NCBI RefSeq assembly: GCF_000379085.1
Contig: NZ_KB905378.1
Coordinates: 753,761-817,760, forward strand
Direction of reading: 5' to 3'
From: Halomicrobium katesii DSM 19301
Lineage (GTDB): Archaea; Halobacteriota; Halobacteria; Halobacteriales; Haloarculaceae
DNA length: 64,000 nucleotides
The notes below the pieces were generated by a model. It ran no database searches. It was given only the letters and a program-made list of their open reading frames with translations, and was not told the origin of the DNA. A program made the position numbers and the translations under genes. The stretch's first letter is position 1; each line of letters begins with the position of its first letter. Below are positions 1-7,738 of the stretch, one piece after another.

Positions 1-293
1 AGGTCACGAGCGATCTGAGCGGTCGGCTCAGATCGCATCTCCTTGACGATATAGAACATCTCTTCGAGATCGAAGCGATGCTGGCCGAAGATCGTCTTTG
101 TGAGGTCGTTGAAGTAGGTTTCGCAGGATTTGCACCAGTACTGCTGAGCGTCCTTACCGGTCGTTCCTCGGTCGACAACCGCGTCACTCTCGCAGTGAAT
201 ACACGTCACCGTCTCGCCGAACCGGGCGAGACGGAGACGCTCGAAGCATCGCTCACGCGGTGGAAGGAACACTTGAGCTGACTGCTCGTCCAT
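1..293 (-). CDS. IS1595-family transposase, N-terminal part (runs off window start)
   Basis: The minus strand is open from an ATG at 293 to the window edge, giving about 97 residues. The protein starts MDEQSAQVFLPP and carries a zinc ribbon (CIHC, then WCKSC about 26 residues on) followed by FNDLTKTIFGQH. This arrangement is typical of the N-terminus of IS1595-type transposases, which are widespread in haloarchaea. The catalytic DDE part would lie beyond base 1. The element's end should fall between 294 and about 429, but I could not find an inverted repeat because the other end is outside the window. The family call rests on motif recognition. Whether the element is intact cannot be judged. 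Confidence 0.75.
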   Translation of the reverse strand, partial: MDEQSAQVFLPPRERCFERLRLARFGETVTCIHCESDAVVDRGTTGKDAQQYWCKSCETYFNDLTKTIFGQHRFDLEEMFYIVKEMRSEPTAQIARD

Positions 294-429
294 CGTTGGC
301 TGCTACTGAGTCGCCAGCAGAATTGATGTTACGATCTATCGAGATGAGCGATGATAAAATACCTCGCTCGAAATCTATTGATCTTCGTTAATACTCCCGT
401 CAAGTTTGGTTCCAGATCAAGGTGTAGAA

Positions 430-1425
430 ATGTCTGAAGCCGACTATTTTTTCTCTGCACTGGCACAATCAACTGCAGCCATTGCTGGCCTTGTAATCAC
501 ATTAAGTGCAGTCCGATACCAGTTAGAGCGGCAGCGGAGGGAACGCCGAACCGAAGATCTCCGTGAGGCAATGATTGAACTTGAAGAAAAATATACACCG
601 ATCCTCAATGTGATTGCTGGTGAGTTTGCAGATGATGCTGAATTGTATTTCTTCACACTATTGGAAGAGTCAAAGGTATCTTCAGAGATTGTAGAGGGAT
701 TGATTGGATTACATGCAGATAATCCAAATGTGACACTGCTTTGGTATCATCTGTCGAACATCAGTCTAATTCTGACTATGGCAATCAACCCGTCGGAAGA
801 CCCATCAGAACATTATATTTTGCCACCAGAGCAGTATGAGCAGATCCAAGATTCAGTTACTTGGCTTGATGAGAATTTTAAAGAAAATACAGAATTCATC
901 CAATCTTTATATTCAGAATTAGAGATTGATAGTTCTTCTGGATACACAGAGGATCACTTCTCCCCAGAAATGCCGGGAGATTCAGTGCAAGATTGGTTAC
1001 AACGACATCAAGAATATACAAGTAAATATGAATCATTATTCAGCGGGAATAACCTACAATCATTTAGGAGAGTGATTGAAGAGTTTGATAAGGACTATAC
1101 AAAAGTCGACTCTTTGTTAAAGAACACTATCGTAGACTTCACGCCGAATATTACAAAAACGCTCAAATATTCTTCTCTTTTGATTGCTGTGGGCGTGTTT
1201 TTACCTTTATTAGCACTGACAACCAAACCGCCAGAGGTGTTCTCTTTTCTTATCCTCACTGATCAGATCCTGTATTTATACGAACTGTTATTGCTTGTAC
1301 TAAGTGTAATTTTCACCTACATGATTGCTGAGTCAGTGACAAAAGATATTACTGGAGAATATATAATTAAGAGCCAGATTCTCACCCTATTCAAAAACAC
1401 GATTTCAAGAATGACCGATGAATAA
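430..1425 (+). CDS. Unknown membrane protein, three predicted TM segments
   Basis: This 331-residue protein starts at the ATG at 430; a TTG at 406 would add eight residues. One hydrophobic segment lies near the N-terminus (residues about 9-27, ALAQSTAAIAGLVITLSA). It is followed by a long, charged, probably cytoplasmic helical region with an RQRRERR patch. Two further hydrophobic segments lie near the C-terminus (about 247-265 and 277-300). The gene is clearly AT-richer than the housekeeping genes of the window and sits between a transposase and a MITE, so recent acquisition is plausible. I do not recognise a family and assign no function. A single N-terminal TM plus a cytoplasmic domain and C-terminal TMs would fit a membrane sensor or effector, but nothing in the sequence decides this. 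Confidence 0.8.
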   Translation: MSEADYFFSALAQSTAAIAGLVITLSAVRYQLERQRRERRTEDLREAMIELEEKYTPILNVIAGEFADDAELYFFTLLEESKVSSEIVEGLIGLHADNPNVTLLWYHLSNISLILTMAINPSEDPSEHYILPPEQYEQIQDSVTWLDENFKENTEFIQSLYSELEIDSSSGYTEDHFSPEMPGDSVQDWLQRHQEYTSKYESLFSGNNLQSFRRVIEEFDKDYTKVDSLLKNTIVDFTPNITKTLKYSSLLIAVGVFLPLLALTTKPPEVFSFLILTDQILYLYELLLLVLSVIFTYMIAESVTKDITGEYIIKSQILTLFKNTISRMTDE

Positions 1426-1449
1426 ATTGCTATAGAGGTCAGAACTCTG

Positions 1450-1589
1450 GGCCGTGTTTAGACGCTCCTCGATCGGCGAGTCACGGACCGTAGCGGTTGT
1501 CTAAAATCTGTCCTGAGTGCCTCATTGTGTCGATCTGTTCGCGGAGCATACGCCGCAAGAGCCGATTTGTACTGCGTCTAAACAAGGCC
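1450..1589. mobile_element. 140-bp MITE with 16-bp inverted ends and 8-bp target duplication
   Basis: The left end GGCCGTGTTTAGACGC (1450-1465) is matched by the reverse complement of the right end (1574-1589) with one mismatch. The octamer GAACTCTG directly flanks the element on both sides (1442-1449 and 1590-1597), as a target-site duplication would. There is no coding capacity inside. I read it as a non-autonomous element mobilised by some transposase elsewhere in the genome. The parent family is not determined from the ends alone. Confidence 0.8.
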
Positions 1590-1762
1590 GAACTCTGTAA
1601 ATCTTCAAGGTAGCCTCGAGGTTTGATACATTACATAGTGTATGGAGAGGTGAAGTTAGCCTAGCTTGCCAAAACGCACAAAGTGATTTAATAACCACTT
1701 GAGTTGTGTTAGAGGGTGTCATAGAACGGTTCTCATGGTTTCGTTGACTTCCTCAAAACGCT

Positions 1763-1777
1763 GTACACTTGGTGCAC
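1763..1777. promoter_or_regulatory. Operator-like palindrome upstream of RHH gene
   Basis: GTACAC-TTG-GTGCAC is two hexamer half-sites with a 3-nt spacer, 23 bp before the RHH start. It is the near-exact reverse complement of the site at 2017-2031. It overlaps the region where a BRE/TATA would lie, which fits autoregulation by the RHH protein (inference). Confidence 0.5.
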
Positions 1778-1800
1778 GCCATTTTTAGTGGGTTATAGAT

Positions 1801-2001
1801 ATGGGCAAAGAGAAATTCGGCGTTGCTGTTGACGAAGAGATCGTACAAGAAGTGGACGAATTAGTTGCTGAGTGTGACGATCTCGGAGCCAGCCGCTCCG
1901 AGATCGTCGAGGCCATCCTCACAGCGTTCGTTCAATCCGAGTCAAATCACGCTGAACGAGTGAGAGAAATCATAATTCGGAAACGAAAAGGGATACTCTA
2001 A
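1801..2001 (+). CDS. Ribbon-helix-helix (CopG/Arc-type) small DNA-binding protein
   Basis: This 66-residue protein starts MGKEKFGVAVDEEIVQEVD. The layout is a short N-terminal strand (KFGVAVD), a first helix (EEIVQEVDELVAEC), the turn residues GASRS and a second helix (EIVEAILTAFVQ). That is the strand-helix-helix pattern of RHH repressors, which bind DNA as dimers through the paired strands. A basic tail (IIIRKRKGIL) follows. It is the sole gene of a 395-bp inverted-repeat cassette and sits between two copies of a GTGCAC-NNN-GTGCAC palindrome, the kind of site RHH dimers bind. The coding sequence also holds an 11-bp inverted repeat (1878-1888 / 1896-1906). Likely role: autoregulator, and possibly regulator of genes next to which the cassette lands. 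The fold is well supported; the targets are inferred. Confidence 0.75.
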   Translation: MGKEKFGVAVDEEIVQEVDELVAECDDLGASRSEIVEAILTAFVQSESNHAERVREIIIRKRKGIL

Positions 2002-2016
2002 ACATTTCAATGCACC

Positions 2017-2031
2017 GTGCACCAAGTGCAC
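2017..2031. promoter_or_regulatory. Operator-like palindrome downstream of RHH gene
   Basis: GTGCAC-CAA-GTGCAC is a perfect 6+6 palindrome with a 3-nt spacer, 16 bp after the RHH stop codon. It mirrors the upstream site (spacer TTG versus CAA), so the gene is bracketed by oppositely oriented copies. It lies about 90 bp upstream of the nuclease-like gene at 2118. Confidence 0.5.
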
Positions 2032-2117
2032 GGCTTTCTAAGCTAGTAACGCTCTATAATAATCACAATCTCGACCATAGTGTGTGAAGACTTCTATGAC
2101 ACCCTCTTGTGTTAGAC

Positions 2118-2666
2118 ATGGATGCAGAAGAACTGAGGCTAGTTGAGGACTTATCTCTGAATGATGTGTGGAACCACGAGGAACATGGGTTCACACCCTG
2201 GTTAGTCGACCATATTGATCGTCTTGAGGAAGCCATCGGTATTGAGATTGACTCGGTAGAGCGGGAAGATTCTGTGGGAGGATACACTGCAGATATTACT
2301 GGTAAAGAGTTGAACACGGACGGAAACGTCGTAATAGAGAACCAGTTTGGAGATACTGATCACAATCACCTCGGCCAGTTACTCACATATGCAGCTGGCA
2401 TCGATGCTGAGTTTGTAATCTGGCTTTCTGAGTCATTCCGTGACGAGCATCGCTCCGTGCTGGAATGGATGAACAATAGCAACTCTGGAGGGATAATGTT
2501 CTTCGGAGTGAGGCCACGGGTGATCAAGCTACAAGATGCCGATGAGCTGGGATTCGAGTTTGATATTGTAGTCGAGCCCAACGATTGGGAAAGAGAACTG
2601 AGAGACTCGGTAAGTACCCGTGAGAAGGCCTACAAAGAATTTTTCGCAGAACTCACGAACGAGTCT
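2118..2666 (+). pseudogene. DUF4268-like PD-(D/E)XK nuclease gene, 5' half (interrupted by IS)
   Basis: This encodes about 183 residues of the N-terminal nuclease-like domain. Motifs visible are a lone E within SVEREDSVGGYTADI, then VVIENQFGDTDHNHLGQL, a PD-(D/E)XK-type core with ENQ in the place of EXK, and further on EHRSVLEWMN and VVEPNDW. This is the pattern of the DUF4268-associated restriction-endonuclease-like proteins. The frame then enters the inverted repeat of an ISH3-type element at 2667 and stops artificially at 2687. The C-terminal half continues at 4048 after the IS. Joining the two halves across the AGTNT duplication restores the reading frame, giving about 313 residues, a normal family length. 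The start codon was also cut off from its probable promoter by the RHH cassette. The gene is presumably dead; its original function is unknown. Confidence 0.75.
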
Positions 2667-4042
2667 CAGTCGATCACATCGGGTTAGAGGAAGTGTCTGC
2701 TTGGATGCGGTGTGAAGCCTACCCAAGCAGACAGCGAGATAGAGGAAGAGCACCTGCTTAATTTTGTCGTCAACAGCCTCGACGAGGAGCTTGCGTTAGA
2801 TCTCGGTGAGAACATCGAGGTCACGACAGAGACATTGTACGAGGTCCTCGCCGGCGCCAGCGCCGGCGGGACCTCGATCAACCACGTCTGCGAAACGACT
2901 GACGACTCGCCGCACGCCAATACCGTCCGTGGATATCTCACCGATCAGTTCGACCTTGACTCTGTTGAGGCGGTCGGAGACACGCTCCTGCAACGGGATG
3001 CTCTTGAAACACTGCCGGATCGATCGGTGGAGGTCGTCGCCGACCTCCACCTCGATCCCTACTACGGCGACGAAGATGAGACAGAGGCGTTGTACTCGTC
3101 TCAAGCGAAACGCGGAACAACGACGTTTCACGCCTATGCAACGCTCTATGCGCGGGTACGCAACAAACGGTACACGCTGGCGGTTCGCCAGCTGGTCGCT
3201 GGCGACACCACCAGCGATGTCCTCGCCGAGTTTCTCGAACTCCTCGACGGCCTTGACCTCGGCGTCAAGGCCGTCTACCTGGATCGCGGATTCTACAATA
3301 GCACCTGTCTCAGCCTGCTGTACGCGCACAACTACGCTTTCGCCATGCCGATTGTCAAGTGGGGTGAGACGATTCAGAACGAACTTAGCAGCGGCTGGAG
3401 CCGCGAGATCGAACACGATCTCGCCGGCAAGGTGACGTTCCCTGTGTTCATCGACTGCGTCTACCAGCAAGGACGATACGACGAACACGGGGTGGCGCGT
3501 CACGGCTACGCCGCTGACGCGCCGTTTATCGACACACCACGAGATGCACGAGAGCACTACAGCAAGCGCTTCGGCATCGAATCGAGCTACCGATTAGCCA
3601 AGCAGAGCCTCGCGTTCACCAGTTCTGAGGATGCTGGTCTGCGACTGGTGATGTTTGTGGTGAGCCTGCTGCTCCAGAACAGCTGGCGGTATCTCCACTG
3701 GAGGTACGTGGCGGCGCCCCGCCGCGGGGGGCGCCGCCTCTGGCAGTGGTCATTCACGGAATTCTGTGAGATGGTGCTGCGAGCAGCCTGGACAGCGCTC
3801 GGTGTGCGCAGGACAGTTCCAGCAAACCAACCACTCGACGACCGGTTCTTCCGGTAGCTGTCCGCCGATCAGGACAGTGGTCGTGAGTGGCAACACCGTC
3901 GCGTCGGCGGCGATTTGCCGCCGACAGCGACTCCGAATTACCGAGACTCTCCGTCTGTGTCATTTTGAGAACTAACTACGCATCGAAAACGCAGATTCAC
4001 GCTCTAATGGAGCGATTAGAGAGTTCTTGATGTGATCGACTG
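2667..4042 (+). mobile_element. ISH3-family insertion sequence, 1376 bp
   Basis: The ends are CAGTCGATCACATC (2667-2680) and its exact reverse complement (4029-4042). They are flanked by AGTCT (2662-2666) and AGTAT (4043-4047), a 5-bp duplication with one mismatch. The length and the single transposase of about 380 residues fit the ISH3 family of haloarchaea, which is about 1.4 kb. The element contains strong GC-rich hairpins in and after the transposase (for example 3900-3928). The mismatch in the duplication suggests the insertion is not very recent. Confidence 0.8.
2712..3857 (+). CDS. ISH3-family transposase
   Basis: This 381-residue protein starts at the GTG at 2712, just inside the left IS end. 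A DDE-type layout is visible: VVADLHLDPYYG (first D, about residue 110), KAVYLDRGFYN (second D, about 191) and RFGIESSYRLAKQ (E, about 296). The last is the typical E-containing motif, followed by a hydrophobic stretch (LVMFVVSLLLQNSWRYL) and WRYVA. These are characteristic of haloarchaeal ISH3-type transposases. It is full length with no internal stop, so probably still functional. It lies within the 14-bp terminal repeats at 2667 and 4042. Confidence 0.85.
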   Translation: MKPTQADSEIEEEHLLNFVVNSLDEELALDLGENIEVTTETLYEVLAGASAGGTSINHVCETTDDSPHANTVRGYLTDQFDLDSVEAVGDTLLQRDALETLPDRSVEVVADLHLDPYYGDEDETEALYSSQAKRGTTTFHAYATLYARVRNKRYTLAVRQLVAGDTTSDVLAEFLELLDGLDLGVKAVYLDRGFYNSTCLSLLYAHNYAFAMPIVKWGETIQNELSSGWSREIEHDLAGKVTFPVFIDCVYQQGRYDEHGVARHGYAADAPFIDTPRDAREHYSKRFGIESSYRLAKQSLAFTSSEDAGLRLVMFVVSLLLQNSWRYLHWRYVAAPRRGGRRLWQWSFTEFCEMVLRAAWTALGVRRTVPANQPLDDRFFR

Positions 4043-4047
4043 AGTAT

Positions 4048-4440
4048 GCAGAGAGGAATACGAATTGGACTCGGTTGAAGGCACAACCTCAAAGTTGGTT
4101 AGCGTTTGGAGCAGGTATCAGTGGAGTGCGTTTCTCGTGGTCATTCCATCAAGGTCCCGAACTTTCGACTGAGCTCTACATCGACACGGGTGATGGGGAA
4201 CGGAATGAAGAGATATACAGTTCCCTGAAATCCGATCAACCAGAGATCGATGAGAACTTGGAAGAAGTCACTTGGCAGCGACTGCGAGAAAAGCGAGCCT
4301 GTCGAATCAAGGTCGCTCGATCCATTGATGACGATATAGAGGGACTGAGTGCAATGGAGAAACAGGAACTCATCGAGTGGGCTGTTGAAACGATGGATGA
4401 TGTACGAGAAGAATTCGAGCCACGTCTTGCTACAGTTTGA
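4048..4440 (+). pseudogene. DUF4268 domain, 3' half of the interrupted nuclease gene
   Basis: From 4048 the frame reads AERNTNWTRLKAQPQSWLAF, then GAGISGVRFSWSF, ELYIDTGDGERNEEIY, WQRLREKRACRIKV and a final WAVETMDDVREEF. This is the DUF4268 C-terminal domain pattern: WxxFGxGxSG, the E-x-Y-I strand, the W..L..KR.CRI core and the terminal helix. An open reading frame from a TTG at 4075 could be mistaken for an independent 121-residue gene. The domain start upstream of it, and exact frame continuity with the half ending at 2666, show it is the tail of the gene split by the ISH3-type element. Confidence 0.75.
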
Positions 4441-4702
4441 ACCGCTTCGGTAATCGTGATCATATTAGTGATTGTCTAAGTTGACCAAAAAGTCTGTCCC
4501 AGTTCATCAAGAACCACGACACAAGCACCGTCACATCGCGATAGAGCCCCTCCCTCGAACCCAGACGGTGATTGCTGCTGTCGCAGTGCGTACTGCGAGC
4601 GATCCATCCGGTCAAACGCATCGGTTCCGCGCACGTCGGCGGTCCTACGACCGCCGGCCACGAGCGAAGTTTGTATGACGGACGGCCGAAAAGGGACGCG
4701 TA

Positions 4703-6076
4703 ATGGGATCGCCGAACGTCTTGCTCGTCGTGCTCGATGCGACCAGGAAGGACCACCTCTCGTGTTACGGTTACGACCGGCCGACGACGCCGGAGCTGGA
4801 CGCGGTGGCCCAGGCCGGGACCCGCTACGAGCAGGCGATCGCGCCGGCACCGTGGACGCCGCCCTCCCACGCGTCGATGTTCACGGGTCGATATCCGTCC
4901 GGGCACGGGAGTTTCGGCACGCAGCCGCTGGGAGAGTACGACGGGGCGACCGTCGCCGAGTTGCTCTCGGCGGCGGGGTACGCGACGTTCGGGTTCAGCA
5001 ACTCCCACCACACCAGCATCGAGCAGGAGTTCGACCGCGGATTCGACTACTACCACGACATCCTCGCGTTGCCGCGGTTCATGGACACGATGTACGAGCC
5101 CAGCCTGGATTTCCTCCGGTTTCTCCCGCGGTACTTCCGGGACGGCTACGACATCTCGGACTTCCAGCGGCGCAAGCTCGAAACGCAGGTTCGGCGGGCC
5201 GACGGCCCCTTCTTCGGGTTCATCAACTTCAACGCGGCACACGCGCCCTACAGGCCACCTGAGGAGTGCAGAGCGCCGTTCGAGGAGCGCTTCGACGACT
5301 GGGACGCGGTCGACGAGACGGCGGCCCGGAAGGTCGGCGACGACGAGGGATACGAGTACATCCTGGGCGACGTGACGATGTCGCCGACCGAGTGGGAGCT
5401 CGTGGAGTGCTGGTACGACGCCGAGATCAGGTACGTGGACGCGCTGCTGGGCGAGCTGTTCGACTGTCTGCGACGGCAGGGAGTCTACGACGACACGCTC
5501 GTCGTCGTCACCGCGGACCACGGCGAGCACTTCGGCGAGCACGGGCTGGCCTACCACCAGTTTTCGCTGTTCGAGGAGCTGCTCAACGTTCCGCTGCTGG
5601 TCAAGTGGCCCGAGGGCGACCGGCCGTCGCCGGCTCCCGGGACGGTGTCGGACCGGCTCGTGTCGCTGGTCGATCTCGTCCCGACGATCTGTGAGTGGGC
5701 CGGCGTCGCGGTGCCAGACGAGGTCGACGGCCGCGCACTGACCGGCGACGACGACCGCGACGCGGTCTTCGCGGAGTACGACCGGCCGTATCCGCCGCTG
5801 CGCGAGCGGCTCCAGCAGTACGACAGCTTCGAAGCCTACGACAGGGGGTTGCAGGCGGTCCGGACCGAGACGCACAAGCTGATCCGACCGACAGCCGGCG
5901 AAGCGACGCTGTATCGCCTGACCGGCGACGGCGAGGTCGAGGTCTCCGACGACGAGCGCGAGGCGGCACTGGCCCAGCGTTTGGACGAGACGCTCGAACC
6001 GCTCCCCGATACGAGTCGAATTACGGAGCTGGACGATCACGTCAGCGATCACCTGGAGAAGATGGGGTACCTGTGA
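4703..6076 (+). CDS. Sulfatase-like alkaline-phosphatase-superfamily hydrolase
   Basis: This 457-residue protein starts at the ATG at 4703. The N-terminus NVLLVVLDATRKDHLSCYGY supplies the metal-binding Asp (D12). The nucleophile loop reads APWTPPSHASMFTGRYPSGHG, and the second metal site is VVTADHGEHFGEHGLAYH. The C-terminus ends in KMGYL, as is common in this family. The classical sulfatase signature C/S-x-P-x-R is changed: Thr52 stands where Cys or Ser would become formylglycine, and His56 replaces Arg. It may therefore act as a phospho- or phosphonate-type hydrolase or transferase rather than a true sulfatase. There is no signal peptide, so it is cytoplasmic. The neighbourhood of Gfo/Idh/MocA oxidoreductases suggests sugar or glycan metabolism (inference). 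Confidence 0.85.
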   Translation: MGSPNVLLVVLDATRKDHLSCYGYDRPTTPELDAVAQAGTRYEQAIAPAPWTPPSHASMFTGRYPSGHGSFGTQPLGEYDGATVAELLSAAGYATFGFSNSHHTSIEQEFDRGFDYYHDILALPRFMDTMYEPSLDFLRFLPRYFRDGYDISDFQRRKLETQVRRADGPFFGFINFNAAHAPYRPPEECRAPFEERFDDWDAVDETAARKVGDDEGYEYILGDVTMSPTEWELVECWYDAEIRYVDALLGELFDCLRRQGVYDDTLVVVTADHGEHFGEHGLAYHQFSLFEELLNVPLLVKWPEGDRPSPAPGTVSDRLVSLVDLVPTICEWAGVAVPDEVDGRALTGDDDRDAVFAEYDRPYPPLRERLQQYDSFEAYDRGLQAVRTETHKLIRPTAGEATLYRLTGDGEVEVSDDEREAALAQRLDETLEPLPDTSRITELDDHVSDHLEKMGYL

Positions 6077-6088
6077 GGGCGGGCGGTG

Positions 6089-6601
6089 TCAGTAGTCCCG
6101 GACCGCGGCGACGATCCCCGCGGTCTGGCCGACGCCAGCGACTGCGAGGCCGGCGACCAGCACCAGAGGGTCACCGCTCACGACGGTCCCCGCGACGTAG
6201 ACGATCGCGCCGAGAGCGCTCAGGACCGCACCGCCCGTGTACGCCAGCGGCGAGCGGTCGACGTGGCGGCCCGTGTAGGCCAGTCCGGCGGCGGGGACGA
6301 GCAGCCAGCCGACGACGGTGAGCCACAGCAGTGACGACGCGGGCGGCGTCTGCAAGAGGCCGGTCGTCCCGAGCAGAGTGAGCGCGAGTCCGACGAGCAA
6401 GACGAGTCGCCACGCGCGCAAGACGCCGCGGCGCATCGCCGACCACGAGAGCACGGTGAAGGCGACGAGGACGGCGTCCATCACTAGATGAGCGATCAGG
6501 ACCGTCCGGAGCGCCAGCACGTCCAGATGTGCGGCGATCGCGAACGTCCAGGCCAGCGGCACGAGGACGACGGGACCGTTCTCGCGGAGGCGACGAAGCA
6601 T
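6089..6601 (-). CDS. Unknown integral membrane protein, about five TM helices
   Basis: This 170-residue protein starts at the ATG at 6601 (MLRRLRENGPVVLVPLAW). Hydrophobic segments lie at about residues 10-30, 35-57, 67-85, 93-113 and 118-160, with short loops. No catalytic motif is seen. It is convergent with the sulfatase-like gene (12 bp between stops) and divergent from the oxidoreductase at 6688. A longer reading from 6694 would start within that gene's promoter region and was not chosen. Function unknown. Confidence 0.65.
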   Translation of the reverse strand: MLRRLRENGPVVLVPLAWTFAIAAHLDVLALRTVLIAHLVMDAVLVAFTVLSWSAMRRGVLRAWRLVLLVGLALTLLGTTGLLQTPPASSLLWLTVVGWLLVPAAGLAYTGRHVDRSPLAYTGGAVLSALGAIVYVAGTVVSGDPLVLVAGLAVAGVGQTAGIVAAVRDY

Positions 6602-6687
6602 ACAGATCGTATTGTGACCGTCCCACAAGAACGTGGTGTGACACCGGCGCGCACAATCCTTTTGCCGTCCCGCACTGATGATCGAGT

Positions 6688-7722
6688 ATGACATACCGGG
6701 TCGTCGGCGCGAACTTCGACCAGATGCACATGAACACGAATCTCGGCTGGGCCCACGACCACCCCGAGATGGAGGTCGTCGCCGTCTGCGACGAGGAGCC
6801 GGAGAGCTCGACCGGCTCCGTTGAGACGGCCGTCGAAGAGTGCGGGCTTACCGAGGACGACGTCTACGACGATCTGGAGCGGTGTCTCGAAGCGACGGCA
6901 CCGGACGTGGTGTTTGGCTGCCCGCGCAACTCGAAACACGCCGCGTTCGTCGAGCGGGTCGCGGCCTACGACGTACACCTCGCCATCGAGAAGCCCATGG
7001 CCGTCACGCTCGCCGACGCCGACCGGATGCTCGACGCGATGGCCGACACGGACCGGCGCTTCGTCGTCAACTGGCCGGTGATGTGGGACCCCGTGAAACA
7101 CACCGTCGAGGAGCTCGTCGCCAGTGGCACCGTCGGCGACGTGATCGAGGTCCAGTACTACGGGGGCAACGCTGGCGCGCCCCCGGACGACAGCTGGTTC
7201 TACGATCCCGAGGACGGCGGCGGATCGATGCTCGACTACCTCGGCTACGGTGCGACGTTCTCGACGTGGTTTCGCGGCGGAGAGCTCCCCGAGTCGGTGA
7301 CCGCCGAGCGGTACGTCCCGGAGGGAATGGACGTCGACGTACAGAGCTCGACGGTCTGTCGATACGAGGAGGGGCTGTCGACGCTCCAGACCTCCTGGCG
7401 GCTGCTCACCAACCCCTGGGAGATCCAGCCCCAGCCGGTGAAGGGGTACGAGATCGTCGGGACCGAGGGGACCGTCAGCACGCGCACCCCCGACGCGGCG
7501 ATCCGCGTGACGACCGCAGATCGGCCGAAAGGGTACACCGTCGAACCGGATCCGCTGCCCGACCGCTTCGAGAACCTGGCGACCTACCTCGTGGACCTGA
7601 TCGAGACCGACCGGGAGCCGGAGGGGCCGGCCGATCCCGCCTTCTGCCGGGCGGCCCATCGGATCATCGAGACGGCACGGCGGAGCGCAGAGCGGGGCGA
7701 GCGACTCGACCTGGTGGAGTAG
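6688..7722 (+). CDS. Gfo/Idh/MocA-family oxidoreductase
   Basis: This 344-residue protein starts at the ATG at 6688. The N-terminus (YRVVGANFDQMHMNT) occupies the place of the Rossmann GxGxxG but is degenerate (VVGANF). The following VVAVCDEEP and the EKPMAVTLADADRML motif are standard for the family: EKP is the cofactor and catalytic Lys region. Then come VNWPVMWDPV and a substrate-domain GGGSMLDYLGY. These enzymes oxidise or reduce sugars, inositols and similar polyols with NAD(P). Its paralogue lies at 8009-9223, separated by a small membrane gene. The weak glycine motif may mean altered cofactor preference. The substrate is not predictable. Confidence 0.85.
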   Translation: MTYRVVGANFDQMHMNTNLGWAHDHPEMEVVAVCDEEPESSTGSVETAVEECGLTEDDVYDDLERCLEATAPDVVFGCPRNSKHAAFVERVAAYDVHLAIEKPMAVTLADADRMLDAMADTDRRFVVNWPVMWDPVKHTVEELVASGTVGDVIEVQYYGGNAGAPPDDSWFYDPEDGGGSMLDYLGYGATFSTWFRGGELPESVTAERYVPEGMDVDVQSSTVCRYEEGLSTLQTSWRLLTNPWEIQPQPVKGYEIVGTEGTVSTRTPDAAIRVTTADRPKGYTVEPDPLPDRFENLATYLVDLIETDREPEGPADPAFCRAAHRIIETARRSAERGERLDLVE

Positions 7723-7738
7723 CGCGGCGGTACAGGGC

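Larger units (their letters stand above)
1712..2106 (+). mobile_element. 395-bp inverted-repeat cassette carrying one RHH gene
   Basis: The left end reads GAGGGTGTCATAGAA (1712-1726), and the right end at 2092-2106 is its perfect 15-bp reverse complement. The octamer TTGTGTTA flanks both sides (1704-1711 and 2107-2114), giving a clean 8-bp target duplication. The only gene inside is the small ribbon-helix-helix protein at 1801-2001, bracketed by two operator-like palindromes. There is no transposase, so movement would need help in trans. The insertion separates a TATA-like TTTAATAA (1687-1694) from the ATG at 2118 of the next gene; without the cassette these would be about 25 nt apart, the leaderless spacing usual in haloarchaea. 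Confidence 0.8.

Noticed and set aside
3900-3928. Strong hairpin after the ISH3 transposase as a separate regulatory RNA
   Set aside because: It lies inside the IS and is best read as part of the element's own 3' region.
4460-4702. Remnant of a transposase (minus-strand VSWFLMNWDRLF-like frame) before the sulfatase-like gene
   Set aside because: Only about 25 residues look protein-like and no IS end or second motif supports it; I could not assign a family.
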